Part shown: positions 1-7,964 of the stretch, in pieces | How positions within the stretch are numbered: position 1 is the first letter of the stretch | Layout of the letters: every line of letters starts with the position of its first letter | From: Roseateles aquatilis | GTDB taxonomy: Bacteria; Pseudomonadota; Gammaproteobacteria; Burkholderiales; Burkholderiaceae_C | DNA: 64,000 nucleotides | Direction: 5' to 3' | Assembly: GCF_002205645.1 (NCBI RefSeq) | Contig: NZ_NIOF01000003.1 | Coordinates: 372,001 to 436,000 of the forward strand | Made by a program: the position numbers and the translations under genes | Notes under the pieces: model-generated | Told to the model about the DNA's origin: nothing | Seen by the model: only the letters and a program-made list of their open reading frames with translations | Databases searched by the model: none

Positions 1-23
1 CCGTCGATGGCGTAGCAGGGCAT
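1..23 (-). CDS. 5' end of a divergent gene, possibly paaY-like
   Basis: Read leftwards, an ATG at 23-21 is preceded by GGAGA (33-29) at a good ribosome-binding distance, and the seven complete codons that remain in the window read MPCYAID. That start resembles PaaY, a hexapeptide-repeat protein of the gamma-carbonic-anhydrase fold that often accompanies paa operons. Only seven residues are visible, so the identity rests mostly on position: the gene is transcribed away from paaG and would share the 24-218 regulatory region. The identity is a guess; the presence of a divergent start is better supported. Confidence 0.35.
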
Positions 24-109
24 GGAAGTCTCCGCGTTCGGCGACCAGCCACGGAGGCTGAAATCGCCGCAATCCTCTGAATTTAGGTGGTAACCCTAGG
101 TTTCCGACC

Positions 110-138
110 TTGTTTTGTAGTCGGAGGACTCGTAGTAT
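110..138 (+). promoter_or_regulatory. Predicted sigma-70 promoter of the paa operon
   Basis: TTGTTT (110-115), a 17-base spacer and TAGTAT (133-138) form a good sigma-70-like promoter. Transcription would start near 145, inside the palindrome at 140-155, about 75 bases before the paaG ATG. This position also argues against any paaG start upstream of 219. Confidence 0.6.
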
Positions 139-139
139 C

Positions 140-155
140 TACCGACCGGTCGGTA
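140..155. promoter_or_regulatory. Perfect 16-bp palindromic operator, probably for PaaR
   Basis: TACCGACCGGTCGGTA is a perfect dyad directly after the -10 box, covering the expected transcription start. TetR-family repressors of paa operons in Burkholderiales bind inverted repeats of this general kind, and a TetR gene lies in the operon (7172-7825). A repressor here would block paaG transcription until phenylacetyl-CoA is present. I saw no second copy elsewhere in the window. Confidence 0.65.
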
Positions 156-218
156 AATAGAAGCCGATCAACAAAAGCTGCAAAAGCTGAATCCACCTCG
201 ATCGAGGAGACAAGCCGA

Positions 219-1088
219 ATGAGCACCACCCCCACGTCCCCGGCCGCCACTGGCGGTATCGACGACCACCCGCTGCTGATCAGCACCGAGGGCGCGGTCC
301 GCGTCCTGACGCTGAACCGGCCGCAGGCGCTGAACGCCTTCACCACCGGGCTGCTGGGCCAGCTCCGCGCGGCGCTGGACGAGGCCGCGTCGGACGCGGG
401 CGTGCGGGCGGTGCTCATCACCGGCGCCGGCCGCGCGTTCTGCGCCGGCCAGGACCTGTCGGACCCCCACATCAAGCCCGAGTTCGACGAGCACTCCGGC
501 GCGGTCGACCCGCACCGCAAGCCCAAGGCCAAGGACATCGGCAACCTGCTGGACCATTACTACATCCCGCTCGCGCTGCGCCTGCGCAGCATGCCGGTCC
601 CCACCGTCTGCGCCGTCAACGGCGTGGCCGCCGGCGCCGGCGCCAACTTCGCGCTGGGCTGCGACCTGGTGCTGGCGGGCCAATCGGCCTCCTTCATCCA
701 GGCGTTCTCCAAGATCGGGCTGGTGCCGGACTGCGGCGGCACCTGGTTGCTGACCCGCCTGGTCGGCCGCGCCCGGGCGATGCAACTCGCGCTGCTGGGC
801 GACAAGCTGCCGGCCGAGCAGGCGCAGGCCTGGGGCCTGATCGCCCGCTGCGTCGCCGACGCCGATCTGCAATCCGAGGCCATGGCCACCGCGCAGAAGC
901 TGTCCCGGATGCCGACCCGGGCGTTGGTGCAGACGCGTGAGGCGCTGGACGCGTCCATGGCGCTGGAGTTCGAGGACGCGCTCAAGCTGGAAGCCCGCCT
1001 GCAGAGCCAGCTCGGCTACGCCCACGATTACCTGGAGGGCGCCGCGGCCTTCCTGACCAAGCGCCAACCGGCGTTCAAGGACCGTTGA
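219..1088 (+). CDS. paaG: 2-(1,2-epoxy-1,2-dihydrophenyl)acetyl-CoA isomerase PaaG
   Basis: Crotonase-fold enzyme of 289 residues that converts ring-1,2-epoxyphenylacetyl-CoA to the oxepin form in the cytoplasmic phenylacetate pathway. Visible family marks are the oxyanion-hole region (TGAGRAFCAGQDL), GVAAGAGANFALGCDLVLA, and VPDCGG with Asp171 at the place of the catalytic acid. An in-frame GTG at 87 lies upstream of the predicted promoter, so I use the ATG at 219, which has GAGGAGA (204-210) eight bases before it. It is somewhat longer than the E. coli enzyme because of a 25-residue Thr/Pro-rich N-terminus. First gene of the operon; its stop overlaps the paaI start by one base. Confidence 0.9.
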   Translation: MSTTPTSPAATGGIDDHPLLISTEGAVRVLTLNRPQALNAFTTGLLGQLRAALDEAASDAGVRAVLITGAGRAFCAGQDLSDPHIKPEFDEHSGAVDPHRKPKAKDIGNLLDHYYIPLALRLRSMPVPTVCAVNGVAAGAGANFALGCDLVLAGQSASFIQAFSKIGLVPDCGGTWLLTRLVGRARAMQLALLGDKLPAEQAQAWGLIARCVADADLQSEAMATAQKLSRMPTRALVQTREALDASMALEFEDALKLEARLQSQLGYAHDYLEGAAAFLTKRQPAFKDR

Positions 1089-1606
1089 TGAGCGCGTCCC
1101 ACGAGCCCATCGAGCGCGCGGGGCACGCGCATCGCGACCCGGCGGCGCAACGCGTCGCCGAGGCCGTCCGCGACACCATGTTCGCCAACGACCGGGCCTC
1201 CAAGGGCCTGGGCATGACCATCGTCGACATCGGCCCGGGCACCGCGACGCTGTCGATGACGGTGCGCGAGGACATGCTCAACGGCTTCGACATCTGCCAT
1301 GGCGGTTTCGTGACGACGCTGGCCGACTCCTGCTTCGCCTTCGCCTGCAACTCGTACAACGAGATGACGGTGGCCTCGGGCTTCGCGATCGACATCGTCG
1401 CGCCGTCCCGGCTGGGCGACGTGCTGACGGCGCATGCCGACGAGGTCTCGCAGGCGGGCCGCACGGGCGTCTACGACATCACCATCACCAACCAGCGCGA
1501 CCAACTGATCGCAGTCTTCCGCGGCCGGTCCTACCGCCTCAAGGGCAAGCCCGTGGCGACGGGCCTGGATGATCCGCTCGCGGACCATTCCTCGGCCCGG
1601 GCCTGA
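1088..1606 (+). CDS. paaI: Hydroxyphenylacetyl-CoA thioesterase PaaI
   Basis: Hot-dog-fold acyl-CoA thioesterase, 172 residues, thought to rescue CoA trapped in dead-end ring-hydroxylated phenylacetyl-CoA esters. The signature CHGGFVTTLADSCFAFA is present with Asp80 at the catalytic position. ATG at 1088 shares its A with the paaG stop codon (TGATG), so translation is probably coupled. The N-terminal 20 residues are longer than in E. coli. It is followed after 48 bases by paaK in the same operon. Confidence 0.9.
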   Translation: MSASHEPIERAGHAHRDPAAQRVAEAVRDTMFANDRASKGLGMTIVDIGPGTATLSMTVREDMLNGFDICHGGFVTTLADSCFAFACNSYNEMTVASGFAIDIVAPSRLGDVLTAHADEVSQAGRTGVYDITITNQRDQLIAVFRGRSYRLKGKPVATGLDDPLADHSSARA

Positions 1607-1654
1607 ACCCCGCCGCCCGCCCAGCGCCCGCCAGGAAGACAAGGAGACCCGCCC

Positions 1655-2968
1655 ATGACGGTGAAGACCTTCCAGCCCGAGGACCTCGAACCCATCGAGC
1701 GCGCCAGCCAGGACGAACTCCGCGCGCTGCAGCTGCGGCGCCTGCGCTGGTCGCTGCAGCATGCCTACGAGAACGTGCCGCACTACAAGGCCGCGTTCGA
1801 CGCCAAGGGCGTGCATCCGTCCGACCTGAAGGACCTGAGCGACCTGCGCCTGTTCCCGTTCACCACCAAGAAGGACCTGCGGGACAACTATCCGTTCGGC
1901 CTCTTCGCGGTGCCGCGCGAGCAGGTGTCCCGCATCCACGCCTCGTCGGGCACGACCGGCAAGCCCACCGTCGTCGGCTACACGAAGCAGGACATCGACA
2001 CCTGGGCCGACCTGGTCGCCCGCTCGCTGCGCGCGGCCGGCACGCGCAAGGGCGACATCGTGCACGTCGCCTACGGCTACGGCCTGTTCACCGGCGGCCT
2101 GGGCGCGCATTACGGCGCCGAGCGGCTGGGCTGCACCGTCATCCCGATGTCGGGCGGCCAGACCGAGAAGCAGGTCCAGCTGATCCAGGACTTCAAGCCC
2201 GACGTGATCATGGTCACGCCGAGCTACATGCAGGTGATCGTCGAGGAATTCGTGCGCCAGGGCCTGGACCCGCGCGCGTCGTCGCTCAAGACCGGCGTCT
2301 TCGGCGCCGAGCCGTGGACCGAGGCGATGCGCCGCGAGATCGAGCAGAAGGCCGGCATCGACGCCGTCGACATCTACGGCCTGTCCGAGGTGATGGGACC
2401 CGGCGTGGCCAGCGAATGCATCGAGACCAAGGACGGCCCGGTGATCTGGGAGGACCACTTCTATCCCGAGATCGTCGACCCCGAGACCGGCGAGGTGCTG
2501 CCCGACGGGTCCGAGGGCGAGCTGGTCTTCACCTCGCTGTCCAAGGAGGCGCTGCCGGTGATCCGCTACCGCACCCGCGACCTGACGCGGCTGCTGCCGC
2601 CGACGGCGCGCAGCATGCGCCGCATGGGCAAGATCGTCGGCCGCAGCGACGACATGCTGATCATCCGCGGCGTGAACCTGTTCCCGACCCAGATCGAGGA
2701 ACTGGTGCTGGCCGAGCCGGGCCTGTCGGGCCAGTACCAGATCGTCGTCAGCCGCGACGGCCACCTCGACGAGGTCGAGGTGCGCTGCGAGCTGTCGACC
2801 GCGGGGCAGGGCGTGGACGTTCAGGGCGTGTCCCGGGCGCTGCAGCACCGCATCAAGACGCTGATCGGTGTGTCGACCAAGGTGACGGTGGGCGCGCCGG
2901 ACTCGATCGAGCGGACGCTGGTGGGCAAGGCCCGCCGCGTCGTGGACAAGCGGCCCAAGACCCCCTGA
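1655..2968 (+). CDS. paaK: Phenylacetate-CoA ligase PaaK
   Basis: AMP-forming ANL-superfamily ligase, 437 residues, the usual family length. It activates phenylacetate with ATP and CoA, the entry step of the pathway. The adenylate P-loop SSGTTGKPT lies at residues 97-105, YGLSEVMGPG is the second core motif, and the C-terminal part has GRSDDMLIIRGVNLFPTQIE, the hinge and small domain. The ATG at 1655 is preceded by AAGGAG. It lies between paaI and the monooxygenase genes in one transcription unit. Confidence 0.93.
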   Translation: MTVKTFQPEDLEPIERASQDELRALQLRRLRWSLQHAYENVPHYKAAFDAKGVHPSDLKDLSDLRLFPFTTKKDLRDNYPFGLFAVPREQVSRIHASSGTTGKPTVVGYTKQDIDTWADLVARSLRAAGTRKGDIVHVAYGYGLFTGGLGAHYGAERLGCTVIPMSGGQTEKQVQLIQDFKPDVIMVTPSYMQVIVEEFVRQGLDPRASSLKTGVFGAEPWTEAMRREIEQKAGIDAVDIYGLSEVMGPGVASECIETKDGPVIWEDHFYPEIVDPETGEVLPDGSEGELVFTSLSKEALPVIRYRTRDLTRLLPPTARSMRRMGKIVGRSDDMLIIRGVNLFPTQIEELVLAEPGLSGQYQIVVSRDGHLDEVEVRCELSTAGQGVDVQGVSRALQHRIKTLIGVSTKVTVGAPDSIERTLVGKARRVVDKRPKTP

Positions 2969-3031
2969 GGACACGCCGGCGCGGACCCGCGAGGGCCGTC
3001 GCCGGCACGGCGAGAGACACAAGGAGCATCC

Positions 3032-4033
3032 ATGTACACCCAAGCCATGAGCGTCGGTCCGCAGGACCAGGCGACCAAGCTGGAATCGGTCGAGGACCGC
3101 CAGCGCAACGAGGCTTTCGAGTCGCGCATCGACGAGGGCGACTTCATCGAGGCCAAGGACTGGATGCCGGAGCATTACCGCAAGACGCTGGTGCGCCAGA
3201 TCAGCCAGCATGCGCATTCCGAGATCGTCGGCATGCTGCCCGAAGGCAACTGGATCACCCGCGCCCCGACGCTCAAGCGCAAGGCCATCCTGCTGGCCAA
3301 GGTCCAGGACGAGGGCGGCCACGGGCTGTACCTGTACTCGGCCGCCGAGACGCTGGGCACCAGCCGCGACCAGATGCTGGACGCGCTGCACACCGGCAAG
3401 GCCAAGTACAGCTCCATCTTCAACTACCCGACGCTGACCTGGGCCGACATCGGCGTGGTGGGCTGGCTGGTGGACGGCGCGGCGATCATGAACCAGGTGC
3501 CGCTGTGCCGCTGCTCCTACGGCCCCTATGCCCGCGCGATGATCCGCATCTGCCGCGAGGAGTCGTTCCATCAGCGCCAGGGCTACGAGAGCCTGCTGAC
3601 GATGATGCGCGACGGCACCGACGCGCAGAAGGCGATGGTCCAGGACGCGGTGAACCGCTGGTGGTGGCCGTCGCTGATGATGTTCGGCCCGGCCGACAAG
3701 GACTCGCCCAACTCCGAGCAGTCGATGCGCTGGGGCATCAAGCGCCTGACCAACGACGAGCTGCGTCAGAAGTTCGTCGACGCCACCGTGCCGCAGGCCG
3801 AGCTGCTGGGCATCACCTTGCCCGACCCCGACCTGAAGTGGAACGCCGAGCGCGAGCACCACGACTTCGGCGCGATCGACTGGAACGAGTTCTGGCGCGT
3901 CGTCGGCGGCAACGGCCCGTGCAACACCGAGCGCCTGCAAGCGCGCGTGAAGGCCTGGGACGATGGCGCCTGGGTGCGCGACGCCGCGCTGGCCCACGCC
4001 CGCAAGCGCGCCCCCGAGGCCCGGGCCGCCTGA
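3032..4033 (+). CDS. paaA: Phenylacetyl-CoA epoxidase catalytic subunit PaaA
   Basis: Catalytic diiron subunit of the multicomponent 1,2-phenylacetyl-CoA epoxidase, 333 residues. The two carboxylate/histidine metal motifs are DEGGH at 93-97 and EESFH at 176-180. It forms the core heterodimer with PaaC, with PaaB and the reductase PaaE completing the complex. The start at 3032 is preceded by AAGGAG. A 63-base gap separates it from paaK and 68 bases from paaB, so the operon continues. Confidence 0.95.
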   Translation: MYTQAMSVGPQDQATKLESVEDRQRNEAFESRIDEGDFIEAKDWMPEHYRKTLVRQISQHAHSEIVGMLPEGNWITRAPTLKRKAILLAKVQDEGGHGLYLYSAAETLGTSRDQMLDALHTGKAKYSSIFNYPTLTWADIGVVGWLVDGAAIMNQVPLCRCSYGPYARAMIRICREESFHQRQGYESLLTMMRDGTDAQKAMVQDAVNRWWWPSLMMFGPADKDSPNSEQSMRWGIKRLTNDELRQKFVDATVPQAELLGITLPDPDLKWNAEREHHDFGAIDWNEFWRVVGGNGPCNTERLQARVKAWDDGAWVRDAALAHARKRAPEARAA

Positions 4034-4101
4034 TCCCCGCCACGCCGGCGCGACCCCAGCGGGCGCGCCGGTCCAGCCCGCATCTTCCGAGCATCCGAAT
4101 C

Positions 4102-4407
4102 ATGAGCATCAATCAACAGACCGGCGCCAACGAGTGGCCCTTGTGGGAAGTCTTCGTCCGCAACAAGGCGGGCCTGGACCACAAGCATTGCGGCAGCCTG
4201 CACGCGCCCGACGCGAAGATGGCGCTGCAGATGGCCCGCGACGTCTACACCCGCCGCCAGGAAGGCGTGAGCATCTGGGTCGTGCCGTCGTCGGCGATCG
4301 TGGCGTCCGATCCGGGCGAGAAGTCGATGTACTTCGATCCGATGGAGGACAAGGTCTACCGTCACCCGACGTTCTACGACCTGCCGCCGTCGCTGGACCA
4401 CATGTGA
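4102..4407 (+). CDS. paaB: Phenylacetyl-CoA epoxidase subunit PaaB
   Basis: Small subunit of the epoxidase complex, 101 residues, matching the family length and the conserved pattern WPLWEVFVRNKAGLDHKHCG near the N-terminus, with HAPDAKMALQMARDVYTRR following. PaaB has no metal site and is needed for assembly or electron delivery in the PaaABCE complex. The ATG at 4102 lacks a strong ribosome-binding site. Its stop overlaps the start of a possible 29-codon frame (4407-4496) that in turn overlaps paaC. Confidence 0.92.
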   Translation: MSINQQTGANEWPLWEVFVRNKAGLDHKHCGSLHAPDAKMALQMARDVYTRRQEGVSIWVVPSSAIVASDPGEKSMYFDPMEDKVYRHPTFYDLPPSLDHM

Positions 4408-4496
4408 TGAGCGACCCCTGCACCACGCGCCGCGCGCGTCCCGCCCGGGGCGCCGATCGCGCGGCGCGACGCGAGACGACCGAGGCCCCGACATGA
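4407..4496 (+). CDS. Possible 29-residue coupling ORF between paaB and paaC
   Basis: An ATG at 4407 shares its A with the last base of the paaB stop (TGATG), and this frame ends at 4496 with a TGA that overlaps the paaC start (ATGA). It would encode an Arg/Ala-rich peptide, MSDPCTTRRARP onward. I know no such gene in paa operons. It has no ribosome-binding site of its own and no recognisable product, so it may only carry ribosomes across the 85-base gap, or be chance in GC-rich DNA. Confidence 0.2.
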   Translation: MSDPCTTRRARPARGADRAARRETTEAPT

Positions 4497-5269
4497 CGAC
4501 CCCCTCCATTCAACCCGGCACCCGAGCGGACGTGCGTTACCTGCTGCGCCTGGGCGACGCCTGCCTGGTGCTGTCGCACCGGCTGTCCGAGTGGTGCGGC
4601 CACGCGCCGATCCTGGAAGAGGACCTGGCGCTGGGCAACATCGCGCTGGACCTGCTGGGCCAGGCCCGGGCGCTGCTGACGCGCGCCGGCCAGCTCGACG
4701 GGCAGGCGCTCGACGAGGACCAGCTCGCCTTCCTGCGCGAGGAGCGCCACTACCTCAACCCCGTGCTGATGGAGCTGCCGCGTGGCGACTTCGCCTTCAC
4801 GCAGGCCCGCAACCTGATCGTCGCCAGCTGGCTGCTGCCGCTGTGGACACGGCTGCAGGACTCGGCGGACGCCGAGATCGCCGCGATCGCCGCCAAGGCG
4901 GTGAAGGAAGTGCGCTACCACCAGCAGCACGCCGCCGAATGGGTGGTGCGACTGGGCGACGGTTCCGAGGAATCGACGCGCCGCATGAAGGACGCGCTGG
5001 CGCAGCTCTGGCCCTACGTGAACGAGCTGTTCGCGTCGGACGACGTCGACGCCGCCGCCGAGGCGAGCGGCCTGGGCCCGGCCTGGTCGTCGCTCAAGCC
5101 CGCGTGGGACGCCGCGATGGACGAGGTGCTGGCCGAGGCGCGCCTGACGCGACCCAAGGACACGCCGCACGTCTATGCGGGCCGCCTGGGCGTGCACAGC
5201 GAGCACATGGGCCACATGCTGGCGACGATGCAGTCGCTGCAGCGCGCCTACCCCGGCGGGGTGTGGTGA
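4493..5269 (+). CDS. paaC: Phenylacetyl-CoA epoxidase structural subunit PaaC
   Basis: Ferritin-like but metal-free partner of PaaA, 258 residues, typical family length. Characteristic segments are LRLGDACLVLSHRLSEWCGHAPILEEDLAL near residues 16-45 and EVRYHQQHAAEWVVRLGDG around 140. It stabilises the catalytic heterodimer. No clear Shine-Dalgarno sequence precedes the ATG at 4493; the overlap with the preceding short frame could supply ribosomes. paaD starts 13 bases after its stop. Confidence 0.93.
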   Translation: MTTPSIQPGTRADVRYLLRLGDACLVLSHRLSEWCGHAPILEEDLALGNIALDLLGQARALLTRAGQLDGQALDEDQLAFLREERHYLNPVLMELPRGDFAFTQARNLIVASWLLPLWTRLQDSADAEIAAIAAKAVKEVRYHQQHAAEWVVRLGDGSEESTRRMKDALAQLWPYVNELFASDDVDAAAEASGLGPAWSSLKPAWDAAMDEVLAEARLTRPKDTPHVYAGRLGVHSEHMGHMLATMQSLQRAYPGGVW

Positions 5270-5282
5270 GCGGAGCGATGCC

Positions 5283-5963
5283 ATGAACGCCGCGCCCAGG
5301 CCCGCCCATCTCGACTGGCTGTCCTCGCTTCAGGGGGCGCCGTCGCCGCTGCCGACCTCGCCGCCGTCATCGATGACGCCGTCGCGGTCGCCATCAGGGT
5401 CGACATCGCAGTCGGCATTGGCGATGGCGGCCGGCCCGCGTGCCGCGTCCGGCGACGGCGCGACCGACCTCGGCTGCGGCCGGCTGTCCGCGGCCTGGGA
5501 GGTGCTGTCCCAGGTGCTCGATCCCGAGGTGCCGGCGGTGTCGCTGGTGGAGCTGGGCATCGTGCGCGACCTGGTCGAGACCGCCGACGGCGTCGAGGTC
5601 GTGCTGACGCCGACCTACTCCGGCTGCCCCGCCACCGAGGCCATCGAGCAGCAGGTGCGCGAGGCGCTGGCGCGCTTCGGCACGGTGACGGTGACGATGC
5701 GCCGCGCGCCCGCCTGGACCACCGACTGGATCTCCGACGAGGGCCGCGAGAAACTGCGCCGCTACGGCATCGCGCCGCCGGGACCGGTGGACGCGGCCCA
5801 GGGCGTGCCGATCCGCCTCGTGCGCCGCGAGAAGCCGCTGGCCTGCCCGCGCTGCGGCAGCACCCACACCGAGAAGCTGTCGGCCTTCGGCTCCACCGCG
5901 TGCAAGGCGCTGCATCGCTGTCTCGACTGCCGCGAGCCGTTCGAGCATTTCAAGCCGCTGTGA
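5283..5963 (+). CDS. paaD: PaaD, Fe-S maturation protein of the epoxidase, with an extended N-terminus
   Basis: DUF59/MIP18-family protein with a C-terminal zinc-ribbon-like segment. It is required for activity of the phenylacetyl-CoA epoxidase, probably for cofactor maturation. The core runs from LSAAWEVLSQVLDPEVP (about residue 68) through YSGCPATEAIE to four cysteines in CPRCGS and CLDC near the end. The 226-residue length exceeds the usual 165-180 because of about 60 N-terminal residues rich in Ser, Pro, Ala and Gly; this segment looks disordered. The ATG at 5283 follows paaC by 13 bases. Confidence 0.9.
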   Translation: MNAAPRPAHLDWLSSLQGAPSPLPTSPPSSMTPSRSPSGSTSQSALAMAAGPRAASGDGATDLGCGRLSAAWEVLSQVLDPEVPAVSLVELGIVRDLVETADGVEVVLTPTYSGCPATEAIEQQVREALARFGTVTVTMRRAPAWTTDWISDEGREKLRRYGIAPPGPVDAAQGVPIRLVRREKPLACPRCGSTHTEKLSAFGSTACKALHRCLDCREPFEHFKPL

Positions 5964-6074
5964 GCGCCCTGGACGACCTCCCGCCGTGAACCCATCAACC
6001 ACACCGCCCCGGACCACGCGCCGGCCCGTCCCGAGCCGGCCCGCATCCCGCCGGGCCAGCGATCGACATCCATC

Positions 6075-7154
6075 ATGAGCCTGCACTTCCACCCCCTGCG
6101 CCTGCGCGCCAAGCATCAGGACACCGACGACGCCGTCGTGCTCTGCTTCGACGTGCCCGAGGCGCTGCGCGAGACCTTCCGCTTCACGCAAGGCCAGTAC
6201 CTGACGCTGCGCGGCGATGTCGGCGGCCAGGACCTGCGCCGCTCCTATTCCATCTGCGCCGGCATCGACGACGGCGAGCTGCGCGTCGGCGTGCGGCATG
6301 TCGACGGCGGTGCGTTCTCGACCTGGGTCCACCAGCAGCTCCAGGCCGGCGACGAGGTCCAGGTCTTTCCGCCGCAGGGTCGCTTCCACGTGCCGCTGGA
6401 TCCGGCGTCGGCGCGGCACTACGTCGGCATCGCGGCGGGCTCGGGCATCACGCCCATCCTGTCGATCATGAAGACGGTGCTGGCGCGCGAGCCGGGCAGC
6501 CGCTTCACGCTGATCTACGGCAATCGCCGGCCGGCGTCGACGATGTTCAAGGAAGAGCTCGAAGACCTGAAGAACCGCTACATGACGCGGCTGACGCTGC
6601 ATCACGTGTTCTCGCGCGAGCATGTCGACTCGCCGCTGATGGCGGGGCGCCTGGACCAGGCCAAGCTGGCCGGCTTCCTGGCCGGCCCGGTGCCGGCGGA
6701 CGGCATCGACCAAGTCTTCGTCTGCGGCCCGTTCGAGATGAACGAGCAGGCCGAGACCGCGCTGCGCGAGGCCGGCGTGCCGGAAGAACGCATCCACATC
6801 GAGCGTTTCGGCACGCCCGAGATGCAGACCGGCCGCCCCGCGCCGCACGAGGTGCACGAGCACGACGCCGATGCCGCCCGGGTGGTGGTGATCCGCGACG
6901 GCGTCTCGCGCGAGATCGAGTTCCGCAAGAGCGATCCCAGCCTGCTCGACGCCGCGGCCCGCGCCGGCATGGACGTGCCGTTCTCGTGCAAGTCGGGCGT
7001 GTGCTCGACCTGCCGCTGCAAGCTGCTGGAGGGCGAGGTGCGCATGGACAAGAATTTCGCGCTCGAGAAACACGAGGTGGCGGCCGGCTTTATCCTCAGC
7101 TGCCAGGCGCACGCGCTGACGCCGCGTGTCGTGATCTCCTTCGACGAACGATAA
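6075..7154 (+). CDS. paaE: Phenylacetyl-CoA epoxidase reductase PaaE
   Basis: Iron-sulfur flavoprotein of 359 residues that passes electrons from NADPH to the PaaA diiron centre. The FAD-binding RRSYS lies at 55-59, the nucleotide-binding GIAAGSGITPILSI around 117-130, and the plant-type 2Fe-2S motif uses Cys305, Cys310 and Cys313 with a fourth Cys in LSCQ near the C-terminus. It is the last epoxidase gene; 17 bases later the regulator starts. A 111-base gap separates it from paaD without a clear promoter. Confidence 0.94.
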   Translation: MSLHFHPLRLRAKHQDTDDAVVLCFDVPEALRETFRFTQGQYLTLRGDVGGQDLRRSYSICAGIDDGELRVGVRHVDGGAFSTWVHQQLQAGDEVQVFPPQGRFHVPLDPASARHYVGIAAGSGITPILSIMKTVLAREPGSRFTLIYGNRRPASTMFKEELEDLKNRYMTRLTLHHVFSREHVDSPLMAGRLDQAKLAGFLAGPVPADGIDQVFVCGPFEMNEQAETALREAGVPEERIHIERFGTPEMQTGRPAPHEVHEHDADAARVVVIRDGVSREIEFRKSDPSLLDAAARAGMDVPFSCKSGVCSTCRCKLLEGEVRMDKNFALEKHEVAAGFILSCQAHALTPRVVISFDER

Positions 7155-7171
7155 AGAAAAGACCCCTCACC

Positions 7172-7825
7172 ATGGCCCGTGGTCGTGCCCCCGGATTCGA
7201 TGCCACCCGCGAGGAAATCCTCGCGCAGGCCGCCCGGCTCTTCGCCAATCAGGGCTTTCCCGCCACCTCGATGAACCAGGTCGCGGAGGCCTGCGAGGTC
7301 AGCAAGCCCACGCTCTATCACTACGTGCGCGACAAGCATGAGCTGCTCGCGCAGATCTGCCAGAACCACCTGCAGCACCTGGTCGACCTGGTCGACGAGG
7401 TCAGCGCGCAGGGGCTCGGGCCCGAGCCGCATCTGCGCGCGCTGATCCACCGCTTCGTGCAGGCCTACGGCGAGGCGCAGAACGAGCACCGCGTGCTGAC
7501 CGAGGACCTGAAGTTCCTGGACGACGCGCACCGCGGGCGCATGGTCGAGGTCGAGCGCCAGGTGGTGGGACGCTTCGCCGACGCGGTGGCGGCGGTGCGG
7601 CCGGAGCTGCGCGGCGCCCACCTGCACAAGCCGCTGACCATGCTGCTGTTCGGCATGATCAACTGGACCTTCACCTGGCTGCGCCCCGACGGCGCGTTGA
7701 CCTACGACGCGGTGGCGCCGATGGTGGCGGACCTGTTCTTCGGCGGCCTCGGCGCGGTCCGCACGGAGTTGACGGACAAGGCGGAGCGTCACGAGCGCGA
7801 CGCCGCGTCGGTGCAAGTCTCATGA
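7172..7825 (+). CDS. paaR: TetR-family repressor of phenylacetate catabolism (PaaR-type)
   Basis: TetR-family regulator, 217 residues. The N-terminal DNA-binding helices read TREEILAQAARLF and SMNQVAEACEVSKPTLYHYVRDKHELL, and the remaining two-thirds are helical and would bind the inducer. Its place between paaE and the solute receptor, in the orientation of the catabolic genes, suggests autorepression through the operator at 140-155. In Burkholderiales PaaR orthologues respond to phenylacetyl-CoA. I use the ATG at 7172, just after paaE; no other start fits the domain. Confidence 0.82.
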   Translation: MARGRAPGFDATREEILAQAARLFANQGFPATSMNQVAEACEVSKPTLYHYVRDKHELLAQICQNHLQHLVDLVDEVSAQGLGPEPHLRALIHRFVQAYGEAQNEHRVLTEDLKFLDDAHRGRMVEVERQVVGRFADAVAAVRPELRGAHLHKPLTMLLFGMINWTFTWLRPDGALTYDAVAPMVADLFFGGLGAVRTELTDKAERHERDAASVQVS

Positions 7826-7964
7826 AGGCTTGACGGAGGAGCATCGCCCCCGGCGACCGCGGTCGCCCGGCATGGCCGCCGCGGGCGGCCGCGGTGGGCG
7901 GTCGAGAGGGTGGTCCCATTTTTTGCAGTGCGTTCCTGAATCAATAAATTCATTAGGAGACAAC

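Noticed and set aside
87..218. Earlier GTG start for paaG
   Set aside because: It lies upstream of the predicted promoter and operator; the ATG at 219 has a good ribosome-binding site and fits homologues.
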